Source of the DNA: Mycobacterium sp. 1081908.1
Lineage (GTDB): Bacteria; Actinomycetota; Actinomycetes; Mycobacteriales; Mycobacteriaceae
Length of the DNA: 64,000 nucleotides
Assembly (NCBI RefSeq): GCF_001673535.1
Contig: NZ_LZLY01000160.1
Span: forward strand, 61,634 to 125,633
Direction of reading: 5' to 3'
Positions 7,630 to 16,010 of the stretch are shown piece after piece. The position numbers were made by a program, and so were the translations under genes. Position 1 is the stretch's first letter; every line of letters begins with the position of its first letter. The notes beneath the pieces were generated by a model. That model saw nothing but the letters and a program-made list of their open reading frames with translations, was not told where the DNA came from and searched no databases.

Positions 7630-8643
7630 CTAGCCCGACAGTTTCACGACGAGCTTGCCGACGTTCTTGCCGTCGAAGAGCATGTTGATCGCGGTCGGCA
7701 GCTGCTCGAAGCCCTCGACGACGGTTTCGAGCGGGGTGAGCCGGCCCGCGCCGATCAGTCCGGCGATCTCAGTGGCCGCCTCCGGGGCACGCCCCAGGTG
7801 GTCGAGGACGATGAAGCCCTGCAGCGTCACACGCTGGATGAGCAGGTTGCCGAACGCGCGCGGTCCCGGGGGCGGATCTTCCGCGTTGTAGCCGGAAATC
7901 ATGCCGCACAGCGCGACGCGGGCACCGATGTTGAGGCGCGCGAAGACCGCGTCCATGATGTCGCCGCCGACGTTTTCGAAGTCGACGTCGATGCCATTGG
8001 GAGTCGCCGCGGCCAGCTGGGCGGCCCAGTCGTCGGCGCGGTAGTCGACCGCCGCGTCGAAGCCGAGCTGGTCGGTGAGCAGGGCGCACTTCTCGGGTCC
8101 GCCCGCGATGCCCACGACCCGCGCCCCCTCGACCTTGGCGAGCTGCCCGGCGATCGATCCGACCGCGCCCGCCGCGGCCGAGACCACGACCGTCTCGCCT
8201 TGCTTGGGCCTGCCGATATCGCGGATGCCGACCCACGCGGTCAGCCCCGTCGTGCCCAGCGCACCCAGGTAGGCGCTCGGCGAAATGCCCTCGGCGACGT
8301 CGACCGGCATCACGAGCGCCGAATCCGAGAGCACCGCATACTCCTGCCAGCCGAGCAGGCCCTGTACCTTCTGCCCGACCGGGAAGCGCGCACTCTTCGA
8401 CGCGACGACCTCGCCCAGGCCGCCCGCGCGCATGACCTCGCCGATGCCGACCGGCGGCAGGTAGGTGGGGGTGTCGTTGATCCACATCCGGTTTGTGGGG
8501 TCGAGCGATATCCAGTCGACGCGCACCAGCGCCTCGCCGTCGGCGAGCTCGGGCACGGCCTCCTCGCTCAGCTCGAAGGTGTCGGGGCCGATCCGGCCGG
8601 AGGGGCGTTCGCGGAGCAGAAAACGGCGATTTCGATCGGGCAT
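7630..8643 (-). CDS. NADP-dependent medium-chain reductase (PTGR/CurA-like)
   Basis: This 337-residue protein starts at ATG 8643. The GroES-like N-terminal half lacks the zinc-binding cysteines. The Rossmann motif is VVSAAAGAVGSIAGQLAK, with GIAGGPEKC after it. The phrases DWISLDPTNRMW, FENVGGDIMDAVF and NLLIQRVTLQGFIVLDH are characteristic of prostaglandin/alkenal reductases and CurA, which reduce C=C bonds of enones. It is therefore probably a cytosolic NADPH enone reductase. It is divergent from the secreted-protein gene at 8721. Confidence 0.88.
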   Translation of the reverse strand: MPDRNRRFLLRERPSGRIGPDTFELSEEAVPELADGEALVRVDWISLDPTNRMWINDTPTYLPPVGIGEVMRAGGLGEVVASKSARFPVGQKVQGLLGWQEYAVLSDSALVMPVDVAEGISPSAYLGALGTTGLTAWVGIRDIGRPKQGETVVVSAAAGAVGSIAGQLAKVEGARVVGIAGGPEKCALLTDQLGFDAAVDYRADDWAAQLAAATPNGIDVDFENVGGDIMDAVFARLNIGARVALCGMISGYNAEDPPPGPRAFGNLLIQRVTLQGFIVLDHLGRAPEAATEIAGLIGAGRLTPLETVVEGFEQLPTAINMLFDGKNVGKLVVKLSG

Positions 8644-8720
8644 AAGCGCACCGTACTGGACCGGCGCCGGGACAACTACGCTTCCACAAAGGGGTTCCGC
8701 CGGACGGAGGTTTTTGCGCG

Positions 8721-9386
8721 GTGAACATGGTCTCGCGAATTGCCCTGGTTCCCATCGCCGTCGTGATGGCAGGTTTGTCGCCGTCCGTGACCGCCAACGC
8801 CGATCCGCCACCCACGCAGCAGATCACCGTCATGGCCGTCGGCCCCAGCGGCGAACCGATCAACGGCTATACGGAGACGCCCGCGGAGGGCAACGTCGTC
8901 ACCGTCGAGTGCTCGGAACCCTCACCGTCGGCCATGGACGACAATGTGTACTCCTGCTCGCCGAGCGCGGCGGGCGCCGCGACCTGCTGGCCGTCCACCC
9001 CGGGATCGCTGTTGTGCGTGGACAACCCCTGGGACAGGCGCATGCACCGGGTGCGATATGCCGGTTCGCTGCCGCCGGTGCAGCCGCCCGCGAACCCAAG
9101 TCCGTTCGCGCTGACGCTCGACGACGGCACCCATTGCCTCCTTCGCAACGGGGGCGCTTGGGGCGTGCGCGCCGACGGCTACGAGGGCGCCTACAGCTGC
9201 AGCGGCACCACCGCGCACCTCGCGGTGCTATGGCTTCCCAGCCCGCGCGGGAGCCCCATCGACCGCTCGTCGGCGGCGTGGACGGTCAAGGTCGGTCAGC
9301 TCGGCACACCCGACGCCGCCCTTCCGCCGCCGCAGACCCGCGCGGTGACCGAGGCCTGGTTTGCGGGAGGCAAGGCCGGTCAGTAA
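8721..9386 (+). CDS. Secreted hypothetical protein, first copy of a tandem pair
   Basis: This 221-residue protein has an N-terminal signal peptide that ends near VTANADP. The mature part has six or more cysteines (VECSEP, SCSPS, TCWPS, LLCVDNPWD, HCLLRNGGAWG, YSCSG), suggesting disulphide bonds outside the cell. GTG 8721 was chosen because it aligns with the ATG of the paralogue at 9426; the bases before both starts (GGACGGAGGTTT) are also duplicated. I do not recognise the family. It resembles mycobacterial secreted proteins of unknown role. Confidence 0.8.
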   Translation: MNMVSRIALVPIAVVMAGLSPSVTANADPPPTQQITVMAVGPSGEPINGYTETPAEGNVVTVECSEPSPSAMDDNVYSCSPSAAGAATCWPSTPGSLLCVDNPWDRRMHRVRYAGSLPPVQPPANPSPFALTLDDGTHCLLRNGGAWGVRADGYEGAYSCSGTTAHLAVLWLPSPRGSPIDRSSAAWTVKVGQLGTPDAALPPPQTRAVTEAWFAGGKAGQ

Positions 9387-9425
9387 GCCGGGAGGAAACC
9401 AGCTATCCGGACGGAGGTTTGCGCG

Positions 9426-10103
9426 ATGAACGTGGTTTCGCGAGTCGCCTTGATGCCCATCGCTGCCGTGACGGCGGCGGGTTTGTCGCTCCCCGCGCCG
9501 GCGGCCGCCGATCCGTCACCCACCCAGCAGATCACCGTCGTGGCCGTCGGACCCGGCGGCCAACCGATCAACGGCTACCGGGAGGCGCCCGGGGAGGGCA
9601 ACGTCTTCACCGTCACCGACTGCACGACACCGTCGCCGTCCGCGGTGGCCGGCAACGTCTACTACTGTTCGCCGACCGCGGCCGGCGCCGGCACCTGCTG
9701 GCCGTCGACGCCCGGAACACTGCTGTGCGTTGACGATCCGTGGGACAAGCGCCTGCATCGGGTGAGCTACGACGGCCCGCTCCCGCCCGTGCAGCCGAAC
9801 GCCACCCCGGACCCGTTCGCGCTGACTCTCGATGACGGCACGCGTTGCCTGCTCCGCAACGGGGGAGCCTGGGGTGGACGCGCCGACGGATATGTCGGCG
9901 TCTACGGCTGTGGCAGCGGCGGCGGCGCCAACCCCGCGGTGTTGTGGCAGCCCAGCCAGGGCGCCGGGGCGTGCATCGACCGCTCGTCGGGGGTGTGGAA
10001 GGTCAAAGTCGGTGAAGTCGGCGAACCGAACAGCGTCTTTCCGCCGCCGCAGACCCATGCCGTCAGCGCCGTCTGGCTGGCCGGGGGCAAGGCCGGTCAG
10101 TAG
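9426..10103 (+). CDS. Secreted hypothetical protein, second copy of a tandem pair
   Basis: A 225-residue protein similar throughout to the product of the gene 40 bases upstream. It has a signal peptide ending near PAAADP, the PTQQITVVAVGPGGQPINGY block, the same cysteine pattern, and the same C-terminus (WLAGGKAGQ against WFAGGKAGQ). It differs by an extra Cys near residue 190 (GAGACIDRSS, where the first copy has GSPIDRSS), so disulphide pairing may differ. The duplication includes the ribosome-binding site. The function is unknown. Confidence 0.82.
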   Translation: MNVVSRVALMPIAAVTAAGLSLPAPAAADPSPTQQITVVAVGPGGQPINGYREAPGEGNVFTVTDCTTPSPSAVAGNVYYCSPTAAGAGTCWPSTPGTLLCVDDPWDKRLHRVSYDGPLPPVQPNATPDPFALTLDDGTRCLLRNGGAWGGRADGYVGVYGCGSGGGANPAVLWQPSQGAGACIDRSSGVWKVKVGEVGEPNSVFPPPQTHAVSAVWLAGGKAGQ

Positions 10104-10132
10104 GGCGGCGGGCCGGCTGCTATAACGCAACT

Positions 10133-10978
10133 ATGTCAGGCCCCACGCACTCGATCACCCATGTTTCGGACACGGCCCGCTGGACAGCGCTGCACCGGGC
10201 CACCGAATCTGCCCGTCCCGACGCGCTTTTCAGCGACCCCCTCGCCGAGCGCCTAGCCGGCGAGCACGGCCGCGCGATCGTTGCCAACGTCCCGCGGTCG
10301 ACGCGCAACGGGTGGTGGCTCGTCGCACGCACCAAGATCATCGACGACGCCATCGCCGAAGCGATCGCCGGCGGCTGCGACCGGGTGCTGAACCTGGCCG
10401 CCGGCCTGGACACTCGGCCGTACCGATTGGAGCTCCCGGCCGAGTTCACCTGGGTGGAGGCGGACCTACCGAAGTTGCTCGAGGAAAAGACGCAGGTTCT
10501 AGCGGATCAGACGCCGCGGTGCCGGTTGACCCGGGTCGCCGTCGACCTGGCAGACCCGCAGGCCCGCGACGCCTTCCTCGACGAGGCTCTCGACGGCGCG
10601 ACCAAAGCCCTCGTGCTGACCGAGGGACTGTTGATGTATCTGGAAGACAGCGACGTCGAGGCGCTTTCGGCGGCGTTCAAGCGACCCGAGATCGCCTGGT
10701 GGATGCTGGACTTCGCCGGACCCGGCCTCAAAAGGCTGATGAACAAGAAGATGGCCGGCATGCTGCAAAACGCGCCGTTCAAATTCGCGCCCGAGAATGG
10801 GTTGGCCTACTTCGAAAACCTCGGCTGGCGCACCGCGCAGGTGGAAGCGCTGTATCTCGCCGCCCACCGGTTCCATCGGTTACCGATGTTCATGCGCCCG
10901 CTCGCCTGGCTGCCCCAGCCCGATCCCCGTCGTCCCGGCCGCCGGCCCTGGAGTGCGGTCGCGCTGCTCACCCCGTGA
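10133..10978 (+). CDS. SAM-dependent methyltransferase, leucine carboxyl methyltransferase (PPM1/LCMT) family
   Basis: This is a 281-residue protein. It shows the mycobacterial LCMT-like order: ISDTARWTALHRA-type opening (here VSDTARWTALHRATES), DPLAERLAG, ARTKIIDD, then the SAM site VLNLAAGLDTRPYRL. An acidic WVEADLP and the segment LTEGLLMYLEDSDV follow. The family has many paralogues in mycobacteria with unknown O-methylation targets. It starts 29 bases after the preceding gene and ends one base from the stop of the convergent glucanase. Confidence 0.87.
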   Translation: MSGPTHSITHVSDTARWTALHRATESARPDALFSDPLAERLAGEHGRAIVANVPRSTRNGWWLVARTKIIDDAIAEAIAGGCDRVLNLAAGLDTRPYRLELPAEFTWVEADLPKLLEEKTQVLADQTPRCRLTRVAVDLADPQARDAFLDEALDGATKALVLTEGLLMYLEDSDVEALSAAFKRPEIAWWMLDFAGPGLKRLMNKKMAGMLQNAPFKFAPENGLAYFENLGWRTAQVEALYLAAHRFHRLPMFMRPLAWLPQPDPRRPGRRPWSAVALLTP

Positions 10979-10979
10979 G

Positions 10980-11798
10980 CTACCAGACACGTATCCAGTC
11001 GACGAGCATGTCGGCGGGATAGGTTCCCGGCCCCGGATCGCCGCCGCCCGAACCGGCGACGGCCAGGTTGAACACCGGGTACACGGCGTAGCCGGGGTTG
11101 TTGAACGGCCAATCCGGAAGCGAGCTGGCGGGCACATCGAAGTACGGCTGGGCGCCGTCGGAGTAGTCCTTCCAGAACCGGATGCCCGTCGCGTCCCACT
11201 GGGTGCGCCAGGTGTGCCAGGCGCTGTCCATCGCGATGTTGTGGGTCTTCCATTCACCGCCGTTCGCCTTCGCGTGCACGGTGGTGGCCGAGGGCCAGTT
11301 GCCGTTGCCGTACCACTCCATGACGTCGATCTCGCCCTGGTCGTCATTGCCCAACCAGTAGGCGGGCCAGGCGCCGGCGGTCAGGCAGTTCAGCTTGATC
11401 CGGGCCTCCCACGTGTGGCCGACCCCGCCCCGCCACAGGCTTTGGACCTTGCCGCTGAAGTACGTGGGGCCATCTTTCGCGGCGCGCAGGACGAGGTTGG
11501 AATTGCCGTCGACGAACACGTTCTTGCGGTCGTCCCGGTACTGCCCGATGTGCTCGGGCAACTCCCAATACGTCGGGTCCTTGATCGTCTCGCGGGCTTT
11601 CGCGATCGCCCACTTCGACGGGTCGGGGGCCGAACCGGCCGGACCGTCGAATTCGTCCTGGAAGATGTAGTTCGCGGATTGGCCGCTGGGCGCGTCTGGT
11701 CGACTCGGAAAGGCGCAGGCCTCGGGGAGCGGCAGCGCAGCTGCCAGCACTCCGATCCCGGTCGTCAACATCATGCGGCGGCGGTCTATGTGCTGCAT
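10980..11798 (-). CDS. Secreted GH16 endo-beta-1,3-glucanase-like protein (Rv0315-like)
   Basis: This is a 272-residue protein from ATG 11798. A twin-arginine-like signal (DRRRMMLTTGIGVLAAALP) precedes a glycoside hydrolase family 16 fold. The catalytic motif GEIDVMEW places the nucleophile Glu at about 156, the assisting Asp at 158 and the acid-base Glu at 161. The flanking text (YRDDRKNVFVDGNSNLVLRA, NLAVAGSGGGDPGPGTYP, MLVDWIRVW) follows M. tuberculosis Rv0315, a secreted beta-1,3-glucanase homologue. It is probably exported by Tat and acts on beta-glucans outside the cell. A TTG at 11804 would add two residues. Confidence 0.9.
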   Translation of the reverse strand: MQHIDRRRMMLTTGIGVLAAALPLPEACAFPSRPDAPSGQSANYIFQDEFDGPAGSAPDPSKWAIAKARETIKDPTYWELPEHIGQYRDDRKNVFVDGNSNLVLRAAKDGPTYFSGKVQSLWRGGVGHTWEARIKLNCLTAGAWPAYWLGNDDQGEIDVMEWYGNGNWPSATTVHAKANGGEWKTHNIAMDSAWHTWRTQWDATGIRFWKDYSDGAQPYFDVPASSLPDWPFNNPGYAVYPVFNLAVAGSGGGDPGPGTYPADMLVDWIRVW

Positions 11799-12029
11799 AG
11801 GCAAGGCACGATAGCAGCCGGCGCTGTCCGGGCGCGAAACGGGAAATCCTGTCGGTGGCCGTCGCTAACGTGTGGATCGCCGGGTCAGTGGGGTTGGATG
11901 ACGCCGAAATTCATGGCTAATTCTCATCTTGGGGCGTGGTTTGGTCACAGGATCGGCAGGGCATCCTGAATTACGAACCGATAAACACTGTTCGTGCTTT
12001 TGCGGATTGCTCGGGAGGAGTTGGGAATC
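11799..12029. other. Intergenic stretch
   Basis: This upstream region of the GH16 gene holds no open frame I can support. It must carry the GH16 promoter, but no clear -35/-10 pair was read. Confidence 0.4.
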
Positions 12030-12224
12030 GTGGCGGACGCAGGCGGGGCGACGGTCATTTTCCTGCAGTCCCATCCCGCATGGGCCGCGGCGCGGCGGCG
12101 GGATCGGGAGCGCCGCGAAGCGATGCGTCGCCATCCCTCTTTTGTTGCCCGGCGGCGCGCCGCAGCGGGTGGCCAGGTCACCCGCGACTTCAAGGTGTAC
12201 TCGAGCACCGACACCCCGGCCTGA
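12030..12224 (+). CDS. Small Arg-rich hypothetical protein
   Basis: A 64-residue frame from GTG 12030 is preceded at 9 bases by a strong GGGAGGAG ribosome-binding site. Its product is basic in the middle (ARRRDRERREAMRRHP) and has no signal peptide. A longer reading from 11994 runs through the ribosome-binding site and was not chosen. Codon use is plausible, but nothing about the family is recognised, so it may be a small orphan or spurious. A hairpin lies 25 bases after its stop. Confidence 0.42.
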   Translation: MADAGGATVIFLQSHPAWAAARRRDRERREAMRRHPSFVARRRAAAGGQVTRDFKVYSSTDTPA

Positions 12225-12248
12225 AAACCGCCGCTCTTAACCGCGAAA

Positions 12249-12295
12249 GTGCAACTGCCAACACCGTTTTTCGGTGAATGCGTCGGCAATTGCAC
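12249..12295. terminator. Two-tier hairpin, possible terminator or small dispersed repeat
   Basis: GTGCAACTGCC (12249-12259) pairs with GGCAATTGCAC (12285-12295) with one mismatch. Inside it CACCG (12262-12266) pairs with CGGTG (12272-12276) around five T residues. It follows the small gene ending at 12224. It may end that transcript or be a copy of a genome-wide hairpin element. Confidence 0.5.
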
Positions 12296-12399
12296 GCTCG
12301 GGGACGCGGGCACCTCACCGCCATTTATCCGAATTCCCTTGTAATGCAATCTATTAGCATCGGGTGCGCAACGACCGGCCCCACGGCATAATTCTTCGC

Positions 12400-12600
12400 G
12401 TGGCAGAGACACGCAGGACGAAGGCACTCGCGAACCCCGCCCAGCCGCATGGCGCAGTTCTGCACGAGTTGGAGCGCTACATCGAGGCCCACAACCCCGG
12501 CGTCACCGACGTTAATGTCGTCAGCGCGACGGACACGGGCCAGGCGGACAAGAGCCACAAGCCGGTGCGGCACTGGTATCAGGTCACCTACGAAGCCTGA
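12400..12600 (+). CDS. Small conserved-looking hypothetical protein
   Basis: This is a 66-residue frame from GTG 12400 (VAETRRTKALANPAQ). It contains a helix-like LHELERYIEAHNPGVTDVNVV, and the C-terminus reads RHWYQVTYEA. Codon use fits a real gene with G/C-rich third positions. An upstream GTG at 12364 is possible but gives an atypical leader. No domain was recognised and no signal peptide is present. It is followed by the TetR gene at 12697. Confidence 0.55.
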   Translation: MAETRRTKALANPAQPHGAVLHELERYIEAHNPGVTDVNVVSATDTGQADKSHKPVRHWYQVTYEA

Positions 12601-12674
12601 AACCTCCGCGCGGAGGTTGGTGGTGCGGGCCTGCGTACGGCGTCCACCATCGTGCATCTGCTTTACATTTTATG

Positions 12675-12686
12675 TAGACCGGTCTA
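12675..12686. promoter_or_regulatory. Palindromic operator upstream of TetR gene
   Basis: TAGACCGGTCTA is a perfect 12-base palindrome located 10 bases before the TetR start codon. A near-identical site (TAGACCGATCTA) lies before the enzyme genes at 13293. Together they suggest that the TetR product binds both. Confidence 0.7.
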
Positions 12687-12696
12687 GTGTTGCAGC

Positions 12697-13251
12697 ATGG
12701 GCAAGAAGGGTGCGGCGACCAGGAGCGCGCTCATCGACTCGACCCAGACGCTGATCGAGTCGGGTGGCTACTTCGGCACCGGTCTTAACCAGGTGCTGGC
12801 CGACAGTGGCGCCCCGCGTGGTTCGCTCTACTTCCACTTCCCCGGCGGCAAGGATGAGCTGATCTGCGAAGCAATCCGTCAGGCCGGCAATAGCATCGAC
12901 GCGATCATCGACGGCATCGAAGCAGCCAATACCAGCGAGCTCATGACAGTCCTGCTTCGCGCACTCGGGCAGCGGCTCGAGGAGTCGGACTGGAACCAGG
13001 GCTGTCCAGTCGCCACGGTCGCTTTGGAAACCTCAGCGAGCAACGATGCTATTCAGCAGGCTTGCTCGGCCGCTTATCGGGATTGGCACAAGACGCTTTG
13101 CAAAAAGCTCGAGGCCGATGGGCGCGTCGACACGGACGACATGGCGACGTTCTTACTTGCCGTGCTCGAAGGGGCGATGGTATTGGCCCGCACGCATCGA
13201 AGGACCGACCCTCTAGACGCAGCAATTCGAATCATCAACAACGTCCTCTGA
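12697..13251 (+). CDS. TetR-family regulator of the downstream catabolic operon
   Basis: A 184-residue protein. The helix-turn-helix covers about residues 25-50 (GTGLNQVLADSGAPRGSLYFHF, then GGKDEL). The ligand domain has the LmrA/YxaF-type segment NQGCPVATVALETS. The two palindromes TAGACCGGTCTA and TAGACCGATCTA, before this gene and before the MBL gene, support self-control and control of the operon. Third codon positions are less G/C-biased than in the flanking genes. Confidence 0.88.
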   Translation: MGKKGAATRSALIDSTQTLIESGGYFGTGLNQVLADSGAPRGSLYFHFPGGKDELICEAIRQAGNSIDAIIDGIEAANTSELMTVLLRALGQRLEESDWNQGCPVATVALETSASNDAIQQACSAAYRDWHKTLCKKLEADGRVDTDDMATFLLAVLEGAMVLARTHRRTDPLDAAIRIINNVL

Positions 13252-13292
13252 GTAAGCCTGCCGACAGGTCAGGGGGCTACCTCAAAAATAGG

Positions 13293-13304
13293 TAGACCGA
13301 TCTA
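13293..13304. promoter_or_regulatory. Second copy of the TetR operator
   Basis: TAGACCGATCTA differs from the perfect palindrome at 12675 by one base. It lies 18 bases before the MBL gene start, in the 70-base gap after the TetR gene, where it could repress the enzyme genes separately. Confidence 0.65.
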
Positions 13305-13321
13305 GTGAAGAAGGCCAGATT

Positions 13322-14191
13322 ATGCGGATACACCACCTGAACTGCGGAAGTAGCGAACCGCTCGGCGGCCGCCTGATGGGGGGCGAGGGCCACCCGCTTC
13401 GGAAAGCACGCGGCGTGTGCCACTGCCTGCTTCTCGAGACTGATCGTGCGCTCGTCCTTGTGGATTCCGGGCTCGGGATGGGCGACATCGAGCGCCCGGT
13501 CGAGCGACTGGGCAAACCCTTCGTGCGGCTCGCGCGGCCGGTCCTGGATCCCGACCAGACAGCGCTACGCCAGATACGGTCCCTCGGCTACGACCCAGCC
13601 GATCTCACCCACATCGTGCTCACGCATCTGGACCCCGACCACGCGGGCGGACTGTCGGATTTCCCGCACGCGAGAGTTCACCTGCTGGAGGACGAGCACC
13701 GGGCAGCGACCGCGCCTTCGGGCGGCGGCAAGGTCAACCCCACCCGGGTCAATCAGAAACAGTGGGCGCACGGCCCGCGCTGGCAGACTTATCGACTGGG
13801 CGTGGGAGAGCGCTGGTTCGGGTTCGAGGCGGTGCGTGAATTACGCGGATTAGCGCCGGAGATCCTTCTGGTCCCGTTGCCAGGTCACACGCTCGGCCAC
13901 ACCGGGGTCGCCGTCCGGCTCGACTCAACCGCCGGCTCGCAAGACCGATGGCTGTTGCATGCGGGCGACGCGTATTTCGCGCGTACCGAACTCGATCGCG
14001 ACAATCCGCGGGCCCCGGCCGGCGTAGCACTGTTCGAAAAGCGTCAACAAGTCGACGCGGCTGCCCGCATGACCAACCAGGCACGTCTTCGTGCGCTGGT
14101 GAACGCCCATCCCGATCAGGTCGAAGTGATTTCGTCACACGACCCTGCCGAACTCGACCATTACCAGCTCAAGGCGGCCGCCGCGCGGTAA
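13322..14191 (+). CDS. Metallo-beta-lactamase-fold hydrolase (lactonase-like)
   Basis: This 289-residue protein has the metal motif THLDPDHAGG (His102, Asp104, Asp106, His107), a variant of HxHxDH. A later PGHTLGHTG supplies another metal His, and LLHAGDAYF supplies the bridging Asp. The layout resembles AHL lactonases and related MBL hydrolases that open lactones or esters. No signal peptide is present, so it is cytosolic. As first enzyme of a tight operon with a tautomerase, an FAH-fold enzyme and a RidA protein, it probably opens a ring or ester intermediate. Confidence 0.86.
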   Translation: MRIHHLNCGSSEPLGGRLMGGEGHPLRKARGVCHCLLLETDRALVLVDSGLGMGDIERPVERLGKPFVRLARPVLDPDQTALRQIRSLGYDPADLTHIVLTHLDPDHAGGLSDFPHARVHLLEDEHRAATAPSGGGKVNPTRVNQKQWAHGPRWQTYRLGVGERWFGFEAVRELRGLAPEILLVPLPGHTLGHTGVAVRLDSTAGSQDRWLLHAGDAYFARTELDRDNPRAPAGVALFEKRQQVDAAARMTNQARLRALVNAHPDQVEVISSHDPAELDHYQLKAAAAR

Positions 14192-14225
14192 TCGCTGCTA
14201 TCTGAACCCTACGAAAGGAAAGAGC

Positions 14226-14630
14226 ATGCCCCTCGTCTATATCACGCTTGCTGAAGGGACGACATCGCCGGACCAGCGCGCTCAGATCGGAGACGGCATC
14301 TATCGAGCGCTGGTTGATGTGGCTAATGTGCCCACCGAGGATCGCTTTCAGGTCATCAACGAAAGTCCGTCGGCGAACCTGATTTACAGCCCGGACTACC
14401 TGGGATTCGACCGGAGTCCCTCGGTTGTGTTCGTTCAGATCTTTTTCAATGCGGGCCGATCCGTGGATGTCAAGAAGGCCCTGTATGCGCGCATCGCGCA
14501 AAATCTGGCCGAGGCTGGTGTGCGTGGAGACGACCTGGTCATCAACCTCGTCGAGGTGCCCAAGGAGAATTGGTCGTTCGGGCGCGGTCAACTCAGCTAT
14601 CCGCCGGACCGACCTGGCAGCACCCGATGA
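14226..14630 (+). CDS. Tautomerase-superfamily protein (4-oxalocrotonate tautomerase-like)
   Basis: This 134-residue protein starts MPLVYITLAEG, so that Pro becomes the N-terminal catalytic base after Met removal, as in the tautomerase superfamily. The sequence repeats a beta-alpha-beta unit. The second unit has VFVQIFFNAGRS and VKKALYARIAQNLAE, and the end is LVEVPKENWSFG, typical of the longer cis-CaaD/MSAD-like members. It probably interconverts enol and keto acids in the pathway. Its stop overlaps the next start (ATGA). Confidence 0.88.
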   Translation: MPLVYITLAEGTTSPDQRAQIGDGIYRALVDVANVPTEDRFQVINESPSANLIYSPDYLGFDRSPSVVFVQIFFNAGRSVDVKKALYARIAQNLAEAGVRGDDLVINLVEVPKENWSFGRGQLSYPPDRPGSTR

Positions 14631-15520
14631 AGGTCGCCAACCTCGCTGGCAGGCTCACAATCGTCACCGACAGCGGGGCGATCGATGTCGAGCAGGCCAG
14701 CGGTGGTGGATTCGACGCCGACCCGCAGGCAATCTATGTGCGCTGGGACGAATTCACCCAATGGGCCGCACAGACCGACTTGGCCGGTGGCGGACGCGCG
14801 TACAGCCCGCTGGACCTGGGGGCGCCAGCTCCCCGGCCGAGCCAAATCTTTGCCGTCGGCTTCAACTATCGATCCCACGCCCAGGAATTCGGCACGACCG
14901 TCGCTCACGGGCCGCCACCGGTGTTCACCAAGTTCGCCAGCAGCATCACCGGCCCATTCGGTTCGGTCGCACTGCCCGAGGGCAGCGTCGATTGGGAAAT
15001 CGAGCTTGTGGCGGTCATCGGCAGAAGAGGCTGGCAAGTCGATGAAGTGCACGCCTGGCGCCATATCGCAGGCCTCGCCGTGGGGCAGGACCTGTCCGAA
15101 CGAGAAACCCAGTTACGCGGTAGCACACCGCAATTCAGCCTCGGCAAGTCCTATCCCGCGTTCGCCCCGATGGGACCCTGGATCGTCACACTCGATGAGA
15201 TCGACGATCCCGACGATCTTCGTCTCACCTGCACACTCAACGGTGACATCGTCCAGGATGCACGGACCTCGCAGATGATCGCGCCCCTGCCCGCGCTGGT
15301 AGCACAGCTGTCCTGCGTCGTTCCGCTGCTGCCGGGTGACGTCATCTACACCGGGACACCGGCGGGTGTCGGTATGGGCCGCCAGTCTCCACGATTCCTC
15401 AGGCCCGGTGACGAACTCGCCAGCCGCATCGAAGGAATCGGTGACATGCAGCACACCATGATCGCCGCGAATGCGAAACCATCACCCGCACAACGGACGT
15501 GCGGCGGTCACCTCACCTAA
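14627..15520 (+). CDS. Fumarylacetoacetate hydrolase-fold enzyme
   Basis: This 297-residue protein starts at ATG 14627, overlapping the tautomerase stop by four bases. The FAH C-terminal domain is evident: IFAVGFNYRSHAQE, then FTKFASSI, the metal ligands in DWEIELVAVIG (an ExE arrangement), GQDLSERE, GKSYPAFAPMGPWIV, and GDVIYTGTPAGVGMG near the end. Members hydrolyse beta-diketones or decarboxylate/isomerise ring-cleavage products such as 4-oxalocrotonate. The operon context fits a meta-cleavage-type catabolic step. The substrate is unproven. Confidence 0.88.
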   Translation: MKVANLAGRLTIVTDSGAIDVEQASGGGFDADPQAIYVRWDEFTQWAAQTDLAGGGRAYSPLDLGAPAPRPSQIFAVGFNYRSHAQEFGTTVAHGPPPVFTKFASSITGPFGSVALPEGSVDWEIELVAVIGRRGWQVDEVHAWRHIAGLAVGQDLSERETQLRGSTPQFSLGKSYPAFAPMGPWIVTLDEIDDPDDLRLTCTLNGDIVQDARTSQMIAPLPALVAQLSCVVPLLPGDVIYTGTPAGVGMGRQSPRFLRPGDELASRIEGIGDMQHTMIAANAKPSPAQRTCGGHLT

Positions 15521-15530
15521 GGAGTCAATG

Positions 15531-16010
15531 ATGTTGGGTTCTATCGCATCTCGTCTTGCCGAACGTGGCGTCACGTTGGGCCTGGCACCGGCTGCGGCCG
15601 GCGCCTACACGGCGGCTCTTACCGTCGGCGATCTGTTGTTTACCTCCGGACAGGTCGCTGTTGATGGCGAGAGTGGTTTGGTGGCCCGAGGCGTGCTTGG
15701 TGCTGAGGTCGACCTTGAAACCGGGATTGCTTGTGCGCGGCAATGCGCGCTGAACGTGGTGGCGCAGATCGCCGCGGCGCTCGGCGATCTCGATCGTGTG
15801 CGTCACGTGGTCAAGCTGACGGTGTATGTCGCCAGTGCTCCTGGGTTCACCGATCAGCCGCTGGTAGCCAATGGGGCGTCGGAGCTGATCAACGATGTCT
15901 TCGGCGAAATCGGCATTCATACGCGCTCGGCGGTCGGCGTGGCATCCCTGCCCGGCGGAAGTCCGGTTGAGGTCGAAGCAATTGTGCAGATTGAAGGATC
16001 GAGGATATGA
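15531..16010 (+). CDS. RidA/YjgF-family protein
   Basis: This 159-residue protein starts at ATG 15531, placed six bases after AAGGAG; an ATG at 15528 is too close to that site. It shows the RidA pattern TVGDLLFTSGQVAVDGESG, ARQCALNVVAQI, VVKLTVYVAS, HTRSAVGVASLPGGSPVEVEAI. The conserved Arg near the end (TRSAVGVASLP) would bind a carboxylate. RidA proteins deaminate enamines and imines; 2-aminomuconate deaminases of the aminophenol pathway belong here. Its stop overlaps the next start by four bases. Confidence 0.87.
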   Translation: MLGSIASRLAERGVTLGLAPAAAGAYTAALTVGDLLFTSGQVAVDGESGLVARGVLGAEVDLETGIACARQCALNVVAQIAAALGDLDRVRHVVKLTVYVASAPGFTDQPLVANGASELINDVFGEIGIHTRSAVGVASLPGGSPVEVEAIVQIEGSRI

